From: Epinephelus fuscoguttatus
Taxonomy: Eukaryota; Chordata; Actinopteri; Perciformes; Serranidae
NCBI RefSeq assembly: GCF_011397635.1
Contig: NC_064770.1
Span: 32,512,598 to 32,576,597, forward strand
Length of the DNA stretch: 64,000 nt
Direction: 5' to 3'
Shown here: positions 11,466 through 22,860 of the stretch, piece by piece
How positions within the stretch are numbered: position 1 is the stretch's first letter
How the letters are laid out: every line of letters begins with the position of its first letter
Position numbers and translations under genes: made by a program
The notes under the pieces: model-generated
Seen by the model: the letters and a program-made list of their open reading frames with translations, nothing else
Databases searched by the model: none
Told to the model about the DNA's origin: nothing

Positions 11466-11471
11466 GACTTC

Positions 11472-12297
11472 CCATTGTTCCAACAGCCAAAAATTCCAAA
11501 GCCATGTTAGTCCAAAAAATGTCCCATTAGACTGAGAGCCCATTTCTGCAGCAGCAAAAACAAAATGCTCATTGTTCCGAAGTCCTGTTTTCCCGAAAAT
11601 ACACACTAGACACTTCAATCACCTGAAAAAATGTTCACATTACACCTTTCCATAAACCACAAATATGTACATTTGTCAGATATGTTGTGGGGAATGTATG
11701 GCTAGGCTTAGGCTCAAAAACTGCTTGGTTATGGTTAGAAAAACGTCATGTTTTGGGTCAAAATACATACCTTTGGTGGCACAATAGTCGCTGGAAAAGC
11801 AGGGACAGGTTGGTGAAAACACCTGGAATCGGTGGCTCAAACGCCACTGGAAAACACTGCAGGGGTTGGTAAAAACACCTGAGATTGGTGGCTCAATTGC
11901 TGCTGGGAAACACCATCAAGAAGTGGTAAAAACACCTGAGATTGTTGGCTCAAATGCTCCTGGAAAACACTGCGAAAGGTCAGTAAAAACACCTGAGATT
12001 GGTGGCTCAAATGCTGCTGGGAAATGCCATCAAGGGTTGGTAAAAACACCTGATATCGGGGGCTCAAACACCACTGGGAAACGCAGCTAAGGGCTGGTAA
12101 AAACACTTAGGATCTGTGACTCAAATGCCACCAGAAAACTTTAACTGCAGGGAGTGTGTATTGGTGAAACAGGACTTTTAAATAATGGGTGTCTGTTTTT
12201 GGGATAACGGGTTGTTCCAGATGTGGGCTTTCAGTCCAGTGGGACATTTTCTGGACAAATGGGGCTTGGGAATTTTGGGGCTGTTGGAACAATGGCA
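11472..12297 (+). mobile_element. MITE with ~110-bp inverted ends and an internal 57-bp minisatellite (copy A)
   Basis: The left end begins CCATTGTTCCAACAGCC and the right end finishes with the inverse GGCTGTTGGAACAATGG. Further in, AAAATGTCCCATTAGACTGA on the left pairs with TCCAGTGGGACATTTTCT on the right, so the arms are about 110 bp. The middle holds six units of a 57-bp repeat (TAAAAACACCTGAGATTGG landmark at 11814, 11870, 11927, 11984, 12041 and 12098), preceded by a GGCTTAGGC and TTGGTTATGGTTAG leader shared with the copies at 23 and 48 kb. The outer arms differ from those of the other copies. Confidence 0.75.
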
Positions 12298-12820
12298 TGG
12301 CACCATGTGAACAGCTTATTACACTTGAAATTTCTAAAATAGGTCTTTTTCAGAACGTAGCATTTTCCGATTAAGACGTGGGATATGCCAACAGGGGTTT
12401 TTACCACATGGCCTATGCATGTCTACAGTTAGCTCTGTGTGTTGTCCCCAGGAGGCCCCCAGGCGGTGAGCCGGACTTTAAAGCCAGTTTTCGTATGGGC
12501 CAAATAGTGGTACTGTATTCTGGGATCTGTCACAAAATGCCATTGGGCCCCAAAAAAACTTCCTCTCATAGACTGACACTGGGAAAGAGATGTCTTTAAA
12601 TCAGCGGATACATTTTTTTGAGCATCACAACCTCCATGAAATGACTTGTTTCACCATCAGGATTTAATTAATTGGTCATTTGGAAAGTCTAGAAGAGCCA
12701 CAAGATTAAATCATTTTATCCCCATTTAAGTTAGCAGAGTGCTAAACAGGAAGTAGTCGGCTCGGCCGGTAGAAGTCTCTAGTGCGCCTACTCTGTGGGC
12801 CAAATGATGCGGCCCAGTCA

Positions 12821-13091
12821 ACATTTGTATGTGGGGCCCATGTGGGTGGTAAATGGGCTAAAAAATTAGCTCTATATGGGATTGTCCATGGGTTCCATAA
12901 TGGCCCCATACCAGTTGCCAACATGGTTGGGTTTAATCAAGTGTGCCCCACATAGAATATGCTAGGGTTACCTGGGTACAAAGAGGGTATGGGCCCAAAA
13001 TGTGCATCTCATCTGGTGCCACTTTTGGTTAACCCCATTGGGAATATCTACCTGTCCATTTACCACCCATATGGGCCCCACATACAAATGT
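12821..13091. mobile_element. Palindromic MITE (~271 bp)
   Basis: Near-perfect terminal inverted repeats: ACATTTGTATGTGGGGCCCA at the left and TGGGCCCCACATACAAATGT at the right, extending inward through GGTGGTAAATGG and its inverse CCATTTACCACC. The interior is rich in GGGCCC and CCCAT and non-coding. Confidence 0.8.
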
Positions 13092-14117
13092 TTTGGTCTT
13101 AAGCAGAAACACACTTACTTTTAAGCATTATGAAAGACTTGGATATCAGCAGGTGTTTGGATGTAAACAAATATCGCAACGCTGGCCTTTTCAAGAAGGT
13201 GGTGAAGAAATGAAAGAGGGAGGCACAATCGATTTCTTTAAAAGAATCCCGGCACAAGTAGCTGCCTCTCCACTTTTTCCATATTTTGACATGATAAATG
13301 AAATGTTAGGGCATGTTAATTGGAGTAGACACAGCAGCATGTCAACAGGAATGTTATTGGAATATTCCTTTCATTGGCCATGTTAACAGCTCAGTAGGAA
13401 TTCTGTCTCTTTTGGAATAACGGCAAAAACCAAAACATTTTGTGCATAAATGTAGTCACTGTTTAAACGGAGATTTGGGGGGAACTATCCCTTTAACGTT
13501 CATAAATGGAAGCTGTGATCTCATGTAGGCCATGAACTCAGTGTTTGTGAGTATAAAAACATGTCAGTCTGCTGTACTACTGCTGGTATTCCAGATACAT
13601 AACGGCACCATTTTGGGCACTTTACTTTCAGACATGTTTTAACCCTTTCATGACTCAGCAAGTCTTTATACCTTTAAGTCAATGTAGGCCCAGCAGTCAC
13701 ATAGAGCAACATCCCTGCAGTGTACATCTGAGCGTTACATAACACCACATTACATTTGGCTCGGCTAAAACAGCTGTGAATAGCTGTGTGAAAGCAGACC
13801 CTCGCCAACTGTAAACAAACCAGAATAGGAGGACGGACTGTACCAGGAATCAGCGAGACTCAGACAGACAGATAAACATTAAGGCAGACATAAAGATGGA
13901 GATAAACCTCACCGGCAGATAAGAGAGGATGGGGGTTGGGGGTGGCGGGGGGTGGAGCAGAGAGAAAGCACATGTCGTTGCAGTCTTGGATGTTTTTGGC
14001 TCTGGGCCACCGAGCAGCGGTTTGAGTGCAGATATTAAATGTCAAATATCCACAGGCAGATACCGACAAAACAGAGGGAAACAAAGACAAATGAGAGGGA
14101 CTGTTTTACTTTAGAAT
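13092..14117. other. Intergenic, nothing firmly recognised
   Basis: A 97-codon open frame (13093-13386) has no known domain and looks repeat-derived (GGAATATTCC palindromes nearby). The rest is unique. Confidence 0.4.
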
Positions 14118-15252
14118 TTAAAGGGGACCTATCATGCTTTTTCTTATTTTATGTCAGATGTTCATATTAAACATGGCCAAAGTTTCAAATAATGAGGTAA
14201 ACATATGTAAAAGTAATACCTGTGAGCAAAAACCTCAGGCTTCAGCCGGCTCTCATTACTGTTTCCAATTGTTTTTCTACTTTGGCTACAAGATGATGTC
14301 AGCTCAGGACGGGTTTCTCCTTGATTTCAGAACATAGTCCTGCTGGAACATGTCCAGGTTATATTTAGAAGCCTTTATTAGTGATTATTTTAAAGGGAGA
14401 AAGTGCCCTAATACAGTCACTCCCTGGCTGCAAGTCTTCCGCTGCATGTAGCTACATGCTAACGTCGGGGAAACAATTATTCATGGCTGCCCATGATGTT
14501 AATTCCTCCCCGATTCCAGAAAATATTGATGCTGGAACATATCCAGTTGTGTTTAGTGCTTTTATTGGTGATTTTTCATCGTAAAAAGTGCCACTATTCT
14601 TTGTTACAGTCACTTCTGGCTGCAAGTACACTGCTAATGTACATGTAACTGTATGCTAACGTCAGGGAAATATGTAATCTTGGTTGCCACTGTGGTTCAT
14701 TTCTCCCTGATTTTGGAACAAATTGCTGCTGGAATGTGCAGTTGTGTTTTAAGAAGTTTTTATTAGTGATTATCATGGGAGAAAGTACCCAAAACACAGT
14801 CATTCCCAGGCTGCAAGTCTTCTGCTGCATGTAGCTACGTGCTAACGTCAGGGAAACAATCAATCTTGACTGCTGATTTTGTCAATTTCTTCTTGATTTT
14901 GGAACATATTCCAGCTGGAACATGACCGGTTGATTTTAAAAGCTTTTATTGGTGATTTTTTTTTATGGTAAAAATTGCCACTATTCTTTGTTACTGTCAT
15001 TCCTGGCTGCATGTACACTGATAATGTCAGGGTAACATGTAACATGTAATTGCCAATGTGGTTAATTTCTCCTTGATTTTGGAACAAATTCTTCCTTGAA
15101 CATGTCCCGTGATTTAAGAAGCTTTCAGTGGTGATATTTCACTGTAGAAAGTTTCTCCATTCTCCATTACAGTCATTTATCCGCTGCAAGTACACTGCTA
15201 GCATACATGTAGCAGCATTGCTAATGTCAGGTAAAAATGTAGGCTAATCTTT

Positions 15253-16193
15253 GGCCCTGTCCAAATACCCGCACTTGCGCCCTTGTGCCCCTTAATTGCG
15301 CGCTCCCACTAAGGGGTGCAAGTGTGTAGGGTGTCCCAATTGTCTTCTGTTGTTATCAAGGGGTGCAAACCTGCGCCCTTAATGCACCCCTTCCAAAAGT
15401 GCGCATCAGACCTCACTTCGCTGAAAGATTTTTCCCAGAATCCTCCGTAGTGTCGTGACATTTCGAACCGCCAACCAATGGAAAGCTGCTAGAGAGAGGG
15501 TTGATATTTTATAATGGTAATTTTGGGGACTTATTTGTGGTAGTGATGAACTGTACTGGGTTATACTGATTCCTAATATTATATACACCAACTGACTTAA
15601 CTGACAAATTAGGAACAGCTTTCAATACAGTCCACATCACTTTACAATTTTGATTGTGTCTTTAATTATTATTATTTTATTACCGTATGACGTTATAGTT
15701 TATTTTATATCACAATTTACCACAATTTATCCAAGCAAAAAACGTTTTGTTAGGAATACCAGTAATCTAGGCTACGTTAACGGTAGAGTAAAAAAAGACG
15801 TTACAGCTAATATACACATTATTAACAGGTAAATTCAAGAGTAAAATTTAATTTAATTTACCTGTTGGTTGGGCATCAGCATCAATGCTTGGATCTGATG
15901 TAGATGCCGCCTTCTCCCGCAGCTCCTAAACCTCCTCATCATTCTTTCTGGATTGTATCTATTTATCATTTGCAGCAGAAGTGCTGCGAACAACGTTATT
16001 TCCTCTAATGCCATGTTTTGTCTCCTAGGAGACAGACCAGCTGGACTCAAACAGAAGTGACATGTACACAACTGTCCCAATTCTCCTTTTTAAACAACGT
16101 CAGTCCCTTGCGCACTTACGCCCCTAACTGCACTTCCGGCAAGTACACTTAAGGGAAGACCTCAGGGCGCAAGCGCGGGTATTTGGACAAGGC
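15253..16193 (-). mobile_element. Harbinger-like non-autonomous transposon (941 bp)
   Basis: The left end is GGCCCTGTCCAAATACCCGC. The inverse of the right end is GCCTTGTCCAAATACCCGCG. The inverted repeats run about 30 bp (through CTTGCGCCC) and are flanked by TTT on both sides, a 3-bp duplication. It is inserted inside the 190-bp repeat, whose sequence resumes exactly after it. On the minus strand 16080-15853 encodes MALEEITLFAALLLQM then basic GRRRHLHQ, reminiscent of the first exon of Harbinger transposases, ending at a GGTAAAT donor-like site. The catalytic domain is missing. Confidence 0.7.
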
Positions 16194-16267
16194 TTTTGTC
16201 GCAATTTTGCCCCGATTTCGGAACACATTCCTGCTAGACCATGTCTGACTTTGCTTACAAGCTTTTT

Positions 16268-16430
16268 TTTTCTTTGTTTTTTTTTCTTTTAAAGATATTT
16301 TTTGGGGCTTTTTAGCCTTTAATGTATAGGACAGACAAGCCTGAAGGGGGGAGAGAGAGAGGGAGTGACATGCAGCAGCAACAGCCTTGTACATGGGGCG
16401 CCTGCTCTACCACTAAGCCACCAGCGCCCC
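16268..16430 (-). mobile_element. tRNA-derived SINE, internally deleted
   Basis: Read on the minus strand it begins GGGGCGCTGGTGGCTTAGTG-GTAGAGCAGGCGCC (tRNA-like A box) and ends in an oligo-A/T tail. It is flanked by the 15-bp direct repeat TGCTTACAAGCTTTT at 16253-16267 and 16431-16445, a clear target-site duplication. The B-box segment is absent. Confidence 0.75.
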
Positions 16431-16969
16431 TGCTTACAAGCTTTTATGATTTTTCATGGCAGAAAGTTCTGCCATTCTCCATTAGGGGTCATTCTCCAGC
16501 TGTACTGCTAACATACATGTAGCTAAATGCTAAAACATATTGGTTGCTGGTTGTGTTTAAAGGCCTTTACGGGTAATTTTCAGACCCAAATGGAATTTGC
16601 AGATTTTCTGGCCAGTTCTCAATGGCAATGAAGAATGAAAATCTGCAGAATTTAGTGATTTCTTTTTTTTTTTTCTTTTTTAGTGAACGTTCATTTAATG
16701 TATTTATTAATTTTTAATTTTTTTCTTTTTTTTAAATCTGCAGAAAATTAGCAAAGGTGTCACTGGAATTCTGCTGGTCGTGAATTATGTGTGAAATTGG
16801 TTATTTTTAACGAAAGAAAGCGCCGCTATACATGATCATTCCCCGGCTGCAATGACGGCGCGGAATTGCTAAGATGCGACCAGGAAAGAAACAGGTGCTA
16901 AAATAAAGCATTTCAGGCAGAGGTTGAATACAGGTGTTCAGTATAATGAAAATAACTCAGTAACTCAAC

Positions 16970-17190
16970 TAATAGCTCAGTCCCTGGGGTCTTGACATGG
17001 GAACCAGAGGGTTGCTGGTTCAAATCCCTGTAACAACTAATTATGGAGTGTGGACTGGCAGCTGGAGAGGTGCCATGTCACCTTCTGGGTACTGTCAAGG
17101 TGCCCTTGAGCAAGGCACCAACCCCCAAAGTGCTACAGGGGTGCCATCCATGGCTGACCCCTGTGCTACCCCTTTGTTGCGTGTGTACAG
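16970..17190 (+). mobile_element. tRNA-derived SINE, copy 1
   Basis: A-box-like TAGCTCAGTCCCTGG and B-box-like GGTTCAAATCC are followed by GAGTGTGGACTGGCAGCTGG and AAGGTGCCCTTGAGCAAGGC, the body of a common fish SINE. A second copy lies at 58.4 kb. Confidence 0.75.
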
Positions 17191-17356
17191 AGGATTTGCA
17201 ACACTCAACAACAACAATTTGCAACAACACTCTTCAACTGCCAATTGCCTGGAAAATTGTGTCGACTGACAAATAACCGGTGCAACATTTTAATGTTAAT
17301 GCTAGTAAAAACCTTAAGATATGAATCTAAAAATGAGCTTAATAGTTCCCCTTTAA

Positions 17357-19500
17357 AGACTTTAGTTAAGTAGGTTAAATTTGTTCCTATACTTAGAGAC
17401 AGGGAAGTGGAGAGGCGAATGAGAAAAGGTGGAGTTGGTGATTGCATGGAAAGAAATAGTCAAATAGAGATTTTCACCCTTCTCCTCCCAATGTTCTCTC
17501 TTATTTATGTCCTCTCTACAGTCGTGCTTCTGCTGTTCTCCTCATGTGCATCCCCCTCTCTTTACCTCTGAGCTACTTCAGTACTTTTCCCTTTTCTCAC
17601 CCCCTCTTAATATCCTGCTCTGACCAGCCACCCCCTCAGCCTTTGCGTGTCTTCGCGGTGCAACAAAATATCTTGAGAAATGTTTTGAATGCACGTCAGA
17701 GGGCCAGTATCGGTTGTTTTTTGGAAGCAGTGGAGAGTGCCAGCGGCCCAGATAAATGATGAATGAAAAACAGAGGGAAGTGGAAAAACAGGATGGGATA
17801 CGCCCGGCGGAGCTGAGCATGATGGTTATGACTAACAGACCATACCTGCACATCTGGGCTTGGACTGAAGTGAGAGGTCATTACAGGAGCAGGAGGTGAT
17901 AAAAGGCCAATTCAAGTGAGGCAGGTTGGAGGAGGCGACAGACACAGTGTGCCCTGGAGGGGAAATGGATCAGACTCTATTAAAGTTGAACATCATGATA
18001 GCAAGAGCCTTTGGAAGAGGAGCAGGATGTGGAAGGAAGACAGAGGAATGGAAGGAAAGAATGAGCATTTGGCGGGAGAATTAATGCGGATGTGAAACAA
18101 GTGAAGAAAAGCGCAAGAATTTTCTAACAAGGCCATGACCACAAATGTGTAAACTATCCAAATAATGTCTGCGAAAACACATACTCTAACCTGTCTGGGC
18201 AGGTTCGTATTTCCCTCAATGGTTGAGCAGGTGTAACTGTGGCTGCTCTGTGGCTGCTGGTCAGAACACAGACAAACAATTCAACAACAACTCCCAAATA
18301 AAGTTTACTGGCAAGCCCACATGTTTGTCTTGCTATTTTTACGTCTTATTTTCTTAATGGTCATCGCTGTGATTCAACTTAACATTCTATTTGAAAACAG
18401 TGGACACATAAAGGAGTAAGTGACTCAAAACAAAAACATCATGTGAGGTAAGCTCGTTCCCTGGCTCAGTCTGTAGGATGAGGGACAGACATTACTCAGG
18501 ACTGTCCTCCTTCTCTCAGCCTCTGATGACCCTGTCGTCCGGTGGTTGTGAATTTTGCCATATGAACGTCAACATGTCATGGTGCAGATTTATGGGTGTT
18601 GCATAACACTGGCATCGTCCAGGACACATGGATCTTCACGTCTGATTTTTTGTTATAGACTTAATCTGACTGATTTGATCTAAATCTGTGGGATTAGCAC
18701 GTGTACAGGAAGACACAAAGATAAATTGTGCAAAATCTTCTGGTTGTCCCTCCCAGGCTTCATCGCCCATTAACAAAATCCAGGACACACACACACAGTG
18801 TACGTATGTGGTGAGTAAGGATTATGTGCCACCTGTTTTATCAAGCCCAAACTCACTTCTCCACCAGCTCTCAGCTCCACCTCTAAGCCTACATAATCTG
18901 TACTGAAATGAAATATGGAGGATAAAAAAAAGTCATTAATAAAACACATTAATTTGGCATAGAGTTTGTTTTAGACTTGAGGAAACCCAATGCACAAAAA
19001 AGTCAAAAGTAAAGGCATAAAAAAGTTAGAAAACAAAGGAAAAGTCTTTTGTTTTCTAACCCATCCACTGTCCCAACCAGTCTTGTAACTGGACCGCATT
19101 TGGCTTATGCAAATTACTGGTTCAACATTACATGGCATATCAACGAATTTTGGTGCATGACTTTATTTAAAGAAAAACACACAAACATTGCGTGAGAACA
19201 GCCTGCTGTACTAAATTGAAACTCTCTGCAAAGAACTGAACAAGCATATCTCCCAAAACTACTTCTTTAAATTTCTATCTTTTCTTTTTATTCATACATC
19301 TTTGCAACTTGCCCACCAGTCCTAAAATTAACTTAACCTAAAATTATCCAACAAGTCCTCCAACCCATACAACCACATAGGTCGTATGTTCCTATCTCCT
19401 AATACGATCCCACAAGAGCATTTTCTAAATGAATGCCACTACCAATGGACGACAGAATAGCACATATATGACAGTTAACGGTCACAGTTATAAACATGTG
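17357..19500. other. Intergenic, nothing recognised
   Basis: Pyrimidine-rich at 17470-17640; no gene, RNA or intact repeat identified. Open frames are short (72 codons or fewer). Confidence 0.4.
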
Positions 19501-19524
19501 GTTAACTTAAACACAGGCAGTGGC

Positions 19525-19915
19525 AGAATTTCAGTCTCTGTATTACTGAGTGCTGCATTTGACACAGTTTACCACAACATATTACCAGACCAACAGGAAC
19601 ATTGGGTGGGACTTTCTGGCACATTACTTAATACTTAAAGCACAGGGACTGCTTTGTGCATATTGGTAATTATACATGTGAGCATACAAAAAATACATGC
19701 GAAGTTCTCCAAGGGTCCATTCTGGGACCTCTTCTGTTTAACTATATGCTCCCACTGGCTCAGTTTATGGAAGACAACAAAATATGTTGCCATAATTATG
19801 CAGATGACACACAAATTTACAGCAGAGGACTATAGTCCAATAAAAGCTCTGACTGAGTGCGTTGAACAAATCAATGATTGGATGTGCCACAGTTTTCTTG
19901 AGGAGGACATACCGT
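19525..19915 (+). pseudogene. LINE reverse transcriptase fragment (L2/Rex1-like)
   Basis: LLSAAFDTVYHNIL at 19537-19580 and NYADDTQIY near 19793-19820 are the palm-domain motifs A and C of L2/Rex1-clade reverse transcriptases (family form DLSAAFDTVDHNIL and YADDTQLY). GSILGPLLF-like codons precede motif C. Frameshifts and stops separate the motifs. Neither endonuclease nor 3' end is recognisable. Confidence 0.8.
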
Positions 19916-19934
19916 AAAATGACTCAAACTTCAC

Positions 19935-20365
19935 ACGGTTCTGAACAGCAGTCTCCTGGGGGGATGTTCTGGAGTAAAGTCCTGTGTTTTGTGACCCAAC
20001 CACCACCCCAACCTCAAGCCTTAAAGTTCGTAGTTATATACTACACAGTCACGTAGTATATGAGCTGACCTAATCATCAGGAGGTGGAAGGGATGGTGGA
20101 TGGCATGACACCTTTGTAAGATACCTGCCAATTATTGCTGTGTTTCCAGCCAGGATTGTGCCACCAAAAACGGGCATTTTAAGCTAACATGTAATCTTTT
20201 TCTAAATATGACCAAGTGGCCTTTGTGCCAAAATGTAACCACAGGTTAGCCACAGTGTTTGAAAGATTAAGTTTCAATGTATTCGCCACATAATAACATA
20301 AAATTAAACCGATCTGTGGTTTGCAGAAACGTACAATCTCAACATTTATTCTGATGATTGGGTTG
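19935..20365 (-). mobile_element. 57-bp minisatellite MITE family, copy B (head-to-head ends, array collapsed)
   Basis: Positions 20045-20110 are the inverse of the TGTCACGCCATCCACC...CTACGTCAC flank found at 24.5 and 49.0 kb. The right end (about 20310-20365: CTGTGGTTTGCAGAAACGTA, TCAACATTT, TGATTGGGTTGT) matches the end of copy E. Only about one internal unit is left. Positions 19945-20045 resemble the same flank in the opposite direction, so two ends meet near 20045. Confidence 0.55.
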
Positions 20366-20609
20366 TATGTTGGTAAATAAAACTTAATGTTGACCAAGCC
20401 TACCATTAGCCTGGGTGAAAGGGTACAGAAGAGCTTGTCCAAAGATCCAGGGGGCTGTGCAAAGGTCTGTGTCTATGACGTGTGGATGAGGAGCCGTATT
20501 TAGAAAATTTTGTACCCATACTGTGATTCCTATGTTGAATTTTGGTTTTGGATAGGAAACAGACACTCCTGGATGAAAGTCCCGTGTTTGACCCATTCAC
20601 CTTCCCTTT

Positions 20610-22855
20610 CTCCAGCCCTATGTGTACTCTGTCGCTCTTTGTATCAAGTCACCTGACTACGTTCTTTGCTCCCGTCATATTACTACAGCCACTAGAGGTC
20701 ACCTCCTAACATTTAACGTAAATATGGGTCGTACTTTGGAGGACATTCTCATATTTCCTACATTCTTTAAACATAATGCAATGCTAACCACTCAAAGTTT
20801 GCAACGCTAATCATGCTAATGATAAAAAACAGCTGCTATCCTGGCGATCATTTAACTAATGTAATTCCTGCTGTTACATGACTGAGTAGAAATATATTTG
20901 GATTGCTAATTCCTCCCGCTGAATCAATGTTTAGAGGTGGATTTTGGATCTTGAACCACAAATGATGCACAATATTTATTCACACTCATCATCCAGAGTA
21001 TCCGTCTCTCCAAACAAATCCTATAACTGTCAAGCTGATTGGTGGTGGGGATAAGCGAGAAGGAGAGCTGGCTGAACGCTTCGTATGTCTCACCTCTTTC
21101 CTTCCATCTCCTGTAATCTCTAACTGATGCAGCCAACCTGTTATTACAGAAAGATCACATAAGTACGTATAATTCCAATTAGGAAATAGAGTTTGCCTCA
21201 GAACGAGGAAAATGGCATCAGGTTGAGTCCTGTATAATTTGGGGTTTAATCTTCAGTGAGAGGTTTCACAAGATCATTCTGAGTTCGTCTGTAGCCCACA
21301 CAGGTATAAAACACAAACTCTGATGCATAGTTTTGTCTTTGTGTATCTTGAAAATGTTTTCTTTAAACTTTATTTTATGTTCACCTTAAAGTCTTGATAT
21401 AAACCTGCCATGACCTTGTGATTGGCTTTGGCATGTGAGCTGTTAAATTCTAAACACAGTCTAAATTATTTAAGTATGTCTTCATGTGTCAATAAATAGG
21501 GTCAATTCAGGAGACGTTGCATGTGTGTGTGAGAGTAAGTGCATGGGTGTGTGTGTACATGTGTCTCTTGCTGCGTAGCTCAATATAATCTGCCTCTATT
21601 TCTCATAAGAGCACTATCCAACTTTTTCGTTTTATGTGCTGTTTACCTCGGTGCCCCACTGCTCTTCTGTGGTGCCAACTCTAACAAACTGACCTGCAGG
21701 GCATATGACCAGCACCCACCTACTCCTGTCAGGAATCTCACACACACATACACTTTCACACCCATAAATGCACTGCATCAAATAGCAATCACAAACAGAC
21801 AGCACAAACAAGCAATCACTGGTGGTGGGCTCATTTACGAGAGGCAGACGAGAGCAGTAATATGAAAGTGCAGCAGATTGCTCCGCTCTTTGTAATCTGC
21901 TTTGGAGGAATTCCCTCGAATCAAGATCCCAACAGTGATTGTTATGCCCGACCACGAACATGTGAACTGCAGCAATCTGTTCATCTGTAAATAAGAATCA
22001 GCTCTCTCTTCTTCTGTCCCTCAACCCTTCCTCCTGCATTTTTAGCAAACTCTGTCATTCCCTTTCCCCTCTATCTTTCTTATCATCTTATCAACTTTCC
22101 CCTCCTCTCTCCATCACTCCTTTTAAAAGAAACAAAACAAAACGTTGCCATTCTCCATTGTTCTGCACCATTTCCTCTTGGCTATGTATTCCTGCTAATT
22201 ATACAAAGTACAAAACTTGGACGATTTTTTCGGGATACTAAACTTAAAACGTGACAGCTGGAATTCAAGTTGCCTGTGGACAGCCAGACAAAGTATGTAA
22301 ATGTATGTGGCTGTAAACTATATGGATATGGCTATTCTGGGAGCTTTAGTTTGAAGGCCTTGTAGTCAGACCAGCATTTAAAATTGAATGAATTTTTTCA
22401 ACTTTGGTGAACTTGGACTTGGTATTTGAACCATTGACCAAAAACACGTGGTCCTGACACTTCTGACCTTTGAGGAAATGGAGAACCCATAAGCTCAAAA
22501 TGGAAGAAGCTATCGTAGTTTCTTAGCTGTGCATCAGCAGCTGTGCATTATCCTTTTTTATTAAATTGCCTCTAGAGTTTCAACTGCTCCACGAAACAGG
22601 AATACCTTATAGACAGTTACCCTAACCCCAATCACACGTAAAAATATTCTTTAAAGAAACTGTATATGTATTGTCCCACTGGCAACCAAGCTGAGCTATC
22701 AAGCTAACAAGCTCGAATAGCTCTATTTTCTTCTTTCATTACCTCTACAATAACTTAAACAAAATAGCGTATAATGTTGAACAAATGCAAGAGAACAGCC
22801 AACCAATAGAACAGAGAGACACTAAGAAAGCTTCTGTAACTCAACCTAATCGCTA
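20610..22855. other. Intergenic, nothing recognised
   Basis: Includes a pyrimidine-rich stretch at 22005-22120. Overlapping 108-109-codon open frames on opposite strands near 21539-21961 show no domain. Confidence 0.4.
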
Positions 22856-22860
22856 CATAA

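Larger units (their letters stand above)
14330..16540. repeat. ~190-bp tandem repeat, interrupted
   Basis: The landmark GCTGGAACAT (or close) occurs near 14342, 14531, 14728, 14914, 15094 and, after the insertion, 16233. Each unit contains TTTATTGGTGATTTT, TTACAGTCA-CTGGCTGCAAGT, CTACATGCTAACGTCAGGGAAA and a TGATTTTGGAACA end. Spacing is 180-198 bp. Confidence 0.8.
14118..17356. mobile_element. TTAA-flanked DNA element with internal tandem repeats and nested insertions
   Basis: The left end is TTAAAGGGGACCTATCATGC. The right end read inverted is TTAAAGGGGAACTATTAAGC, continuing CTCATTTT. These are the ends of a very common fish non-autonomous element that duplicates TTAA, as piggyBac and Kolobok elements do. 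The interior has six copies of a ~190-bp repeat, a Harbinger-like insertion (15253-16193), a SINE with target duplications (16268-16430) and a second SINE (16970-17190). No transposase is visible. Confidence 0.7.

Noticed and set aside
11866-12106. Regularly spaced repeats reminiscent of a CRISPR array
   Set aside because: The whole 57-bp unit is repeated with no unique spacers, in eukaryotic DNA; it is a minisatellite.
13093-13386. 97-codon open frame
   Set aside because: No recognisable domain; context is repeat-like with palindromic GGAATATTCC blocks.
16970-17190. tRNA-like A and B boxes
   Set aside because: Followed by a conserved SINE body that recurs at 58.4 kb, so this is a SINE rather than a functional tRNA gene.
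21539-21961. Antiparallel 108- and 109-codon frames
   Set aside because: No domains, no splice sites, and the mirrored pair is typical of chance.
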